From the NCBI GenBank assembly GCA_002474345.1, contig DKQD01000168.1:1-64000 (forward strand): DNA of 64,000 nucleotides, given 5' to 3'. Made by a program: the position numbers and the translations under genes. Of this stretch, positions 62,766-64,000 are shown piece by piece; positions within the stretch are counted from its first letter, which is position 1, and every line of letters starts with the position of its first letter. The notes under the pieces are model-generated. The model did no database searches. It saw only the letters and a list, made by a program, of their open reading frames with translations, and was not told the origin of the DNA. This DNA is from Bacteriovoracaceae bacterium UBA7317 (lineage in GTDB: Bacteria > Bdellovibrionota > Bacteriovoracia > Bacteriovoracales > Bacteriovoracaceae).

Positions 62766-63233
62766 ATGTATTACTCTTTTCTAAAAGGAATTCACCTATT
62801 AGGTATAACAATATTCTTTGGGAATGTGATTGTAACTGGTATTTGGAAAATATTTGCGAATAGAACAAAAAACGGAAATATCATCTCTTTTTCTCAGGAC
62901 ATGGTGAATAAGACGGACTGGCTTTTTACTCTTACTGGAGGCAGTTTGCTTACCGCGTCAGGTATACTGATGGCGGTTGAAGCTGGTTATCATTTTATAA
63001 ATGATAGATGGCTCTTTTTAGGCATTATTCTTTTTGGCCTTTCAACCATTTTTTGGTTGTTTCAACTTATTCCTTTACAAATTAAATTAACAAAAATTAC
63101 AAAAACATTTAATCAAGATTCAAAAATAACGGATGAATACTGGGCATTAGAAAAAAAGTGGTCCCTCATCGGCTGGACGGGAACAATGCTGCCATTGATA
63201 AATTTTTACTTGATGATCTTTAAACCTTTTTAG
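62766..63233 (+). CDS. DUF2269 integral membrane protein
   Basis: 155 residues from the ATG at 62766 (TAGGG five bases upstream; an ATG at 62736 has no site). Four transmembrane helices with the DUF2269 pattern: YYSFLKGIHLLGITIFFGN with the conserved Lys-x2-His, and DWLFTLTGGSLLTASG. Function of the family is unknown. It ends eight bases before the squalene synthase gene and is likely co-translated with it. Confidence 0.8.
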   Translation: MYYSFLKGIHLLGITIFFGNVIVTGIWKIFANRTKNGNIISFSQDMVNKTDWLFTLTGGSLLTASGILMAVEAGYHFINDRWLFLGIILFGLSTIFWLFQLIPLQIKLTKITKTFNQDSKITDEYWALEKKWSLIGWTGTMLPLINFYLMIFKPF

Positions 63234-63241
63234 GAGTGGAT

Positions 63242-64000
63242 ATGGAAAAAAAAATGATGGGGTGGGAAGAAATTCTTCAAAACCTTAATCTGGTTTCAAG
63301 AAGCTTTGCGCTTTGTATCCCGACGCTAGAAGCAGGTTTGAGAGATCAAATAGGGCTTAGCTATCTGCTTATGAGGGCCCTTGATTCCATTGAAGACTCG
63401 ACTCTTCCTTTAGATAAAAAGGACTTTCTTTTTAAGGCCTTTTCCGATGCTTTAGAAGTGCCTGAAGACTTAGAGCTTAATATTGACCGTTTGACCTCAG
63501 TACCTATGCAAGGAATCAAAGTAGAAGAAGTGACTTTTTTTAAAAGCCCTTCCTTTGGCCATGTCTTTTCTAGCTTTTGGAGTTTAGGTCTAAGGGAAAG
63601 GGAAATCATAAAAAAGTATTGTCTTGAAATGAGAAAAGGGATGATTAAGTTTGGCGGTGATGATCCTTTTATTTCTGGTATTAACGGTGAAAATTTTATT
63701 AAGTCCATGAGCTTATATAATGAGTATTGTTATTATGTTGCTGGTACAGTGGGACTTCTTGTGACCGAGTTAGCGGAGATTTTTTACCAAGAGGACCTTG
63801 AGAAAGGCTGGAGTGATTTTTCTTTAGGGTTTGGCCGCTGTCTTCAAAAAACTAATATCATAAAAGACCATTTAGATGACCTGAAAAAGGGACATTGCTT
63901 TTTGCCAATAGATTTTTTTCAATCTAAATTGAGGTTTTCCAGTCCTCTTAAATTGGATTGGGATATGGCTTTGAATGATATCCGAAAAGAATTTGAACTC
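63242..64000 (+). CDS. squalene/phytoene synthase, 5' part (runs off the window)
   Basis: 253 codons are present; no stop before the window end. TAGGAG eight bases before the ATG at 63242. Motifs of the farnesyl-diphosphate farnesyltransferase family: LVSRSFALCIPTLEAGLRDQIGLSYLLMRALD with SIEDS (first Asp-rich site), SLYNEYCYYVAGTVGLL, and NIIKDHLDDLKKGHCFLP (second Asp-rich site). It condenses two prenyl diphosphates into squalene or dehydrosqualene/phytoene; LLMRALDSIEDS and FLP favour squalene synthase. Product would feed hopanoid/sterol or C30 carotenoid synthesis. Confidence 0.9.
   Translation, partial: MEKKMMGWEEILQNLNLVSRSFALCIPTLEAGLRDQIGLSYLLMRALDSIEDSTLPLDKKDFLFKAFSDALEVPEDLELNIDRLTSVPMQGIKVEEVTFFKSPSFGHVFSSFWSLGLREREIIKKYCLEMRKGMIKFGGDDPFISGINGENFIKSMSLYNEYCYYVAGTVGLLVTELAEIFYQEDLEKGWSDFSLGFGRCLQKTNIIKDHLDDLKKGHCFLPIDFFQSKLRFSSPLKLDWDMALNDIRKEFEL

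Overview
The window is AT-rich bacterial DNA, dense with signal peptides, lipoproteins, outer-membrane-like barrels and 7TMR-DISM sensor kinases, and it uses ATG, GTG and TTG starts. Gene content (SpvB/RHS giant protein, several stand-alone periplasmic binding and beta-barrel proteins, lipocalin, MetE under B12 control, no phage or IS genes) and base composition fit a Gram-negative of the Bdellovibrionota, perhaps near Bacteriovoracia. That placement is inference; no rRNA gene is present to test it. No rRNA, tRNA, CRISPR array or transposase was found.

Layout. 0-3 kb: two FAD oxidoreductases (phytoene-desaturase/CrtISO type, then a COG2907/amine-oxidase type). 3.3-8.8 kb: a membrane acyltransferase fused to a C-type lectin domain, a small hypothetical, a family-3 solute-binding protein, and a secreted transglutaminase-elicitor-like enzyme ending in an MVL-type lectin module. 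8.9-12.9 kb: a 7TMR-DISM receptor fused to a CheA-like kinase with two Hpt-like segments. 13.1-26 kb: a secreted endoglycoceramidase-like GH5 enzyme with cysteine-rich repeats, an anchored hypothetical, a 2927-residue SpvB/FG-GAP/RHS protein, and a small membrane protein. 26-31.5 kb (mostly minus strand): a duplicated-domain lipoprotein, a kinase-less HAMP/PAS protein, a 68-residue secreted peptide and a lysophospholipase-like hydrolase. 31.6-40.6 kb: a CPA2 antiporter, a 30-residue membrane peptide, a HAD and a histidine phosphatase, a large Ser/Thr-rich lipoprotein, DUF6435, three small barrel proteins and a lipoprotein. 40.6-47 kb: metE behind a cobalamin riboswitch, a beta-lactamase-like lipoprotein, a periplasmic hypothetical and a lipocalin. 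47-64 kb: a second 7TMR-DISM kinase, two acyl-CoA synthetases, a periplasmic phosphoesterase, an Rrf2-membrane protein-metallo-beta-lactamase unit with a large palindromic operator candidate, an OhrR/MarR regulator with three 33-bp-phased sites, a SulP transporter, a START protein, DUF2269 and the 5' part of a squalene synthase.

How it fits together. The part most worth attention is 3.3-25.2 kb, where several exported or membrane proteins combine a catalytic domain with carbohydrate-recognition or repeat modules: acyltransferase plus C-type lectin, transglutaminase plus mannan-binding lectin, glycosphingolipid hydrolase plus Cys-rich repeats, and the RHS giant. The enzyme families are best known from eukaryote-facing biology (oomycete elicitors, endoglycoceramidases), so this looks like an accessory surface/secretome island for recognising and modifying foreign cell surfaces. 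The right half is mainly lipid metabolism and envelope maintenance (acyl-CoA ligases, START, squalene synthase, lipocalin, lysophospholipase) with local regulators. Regulatory signals that can be read directly include the B12 riboswitch, the 33-bp repeats, the Rrf2-associated palindrome, and a three-block upstream module with identical spacing in front of two unrelated small genes 24.6 kb apart.
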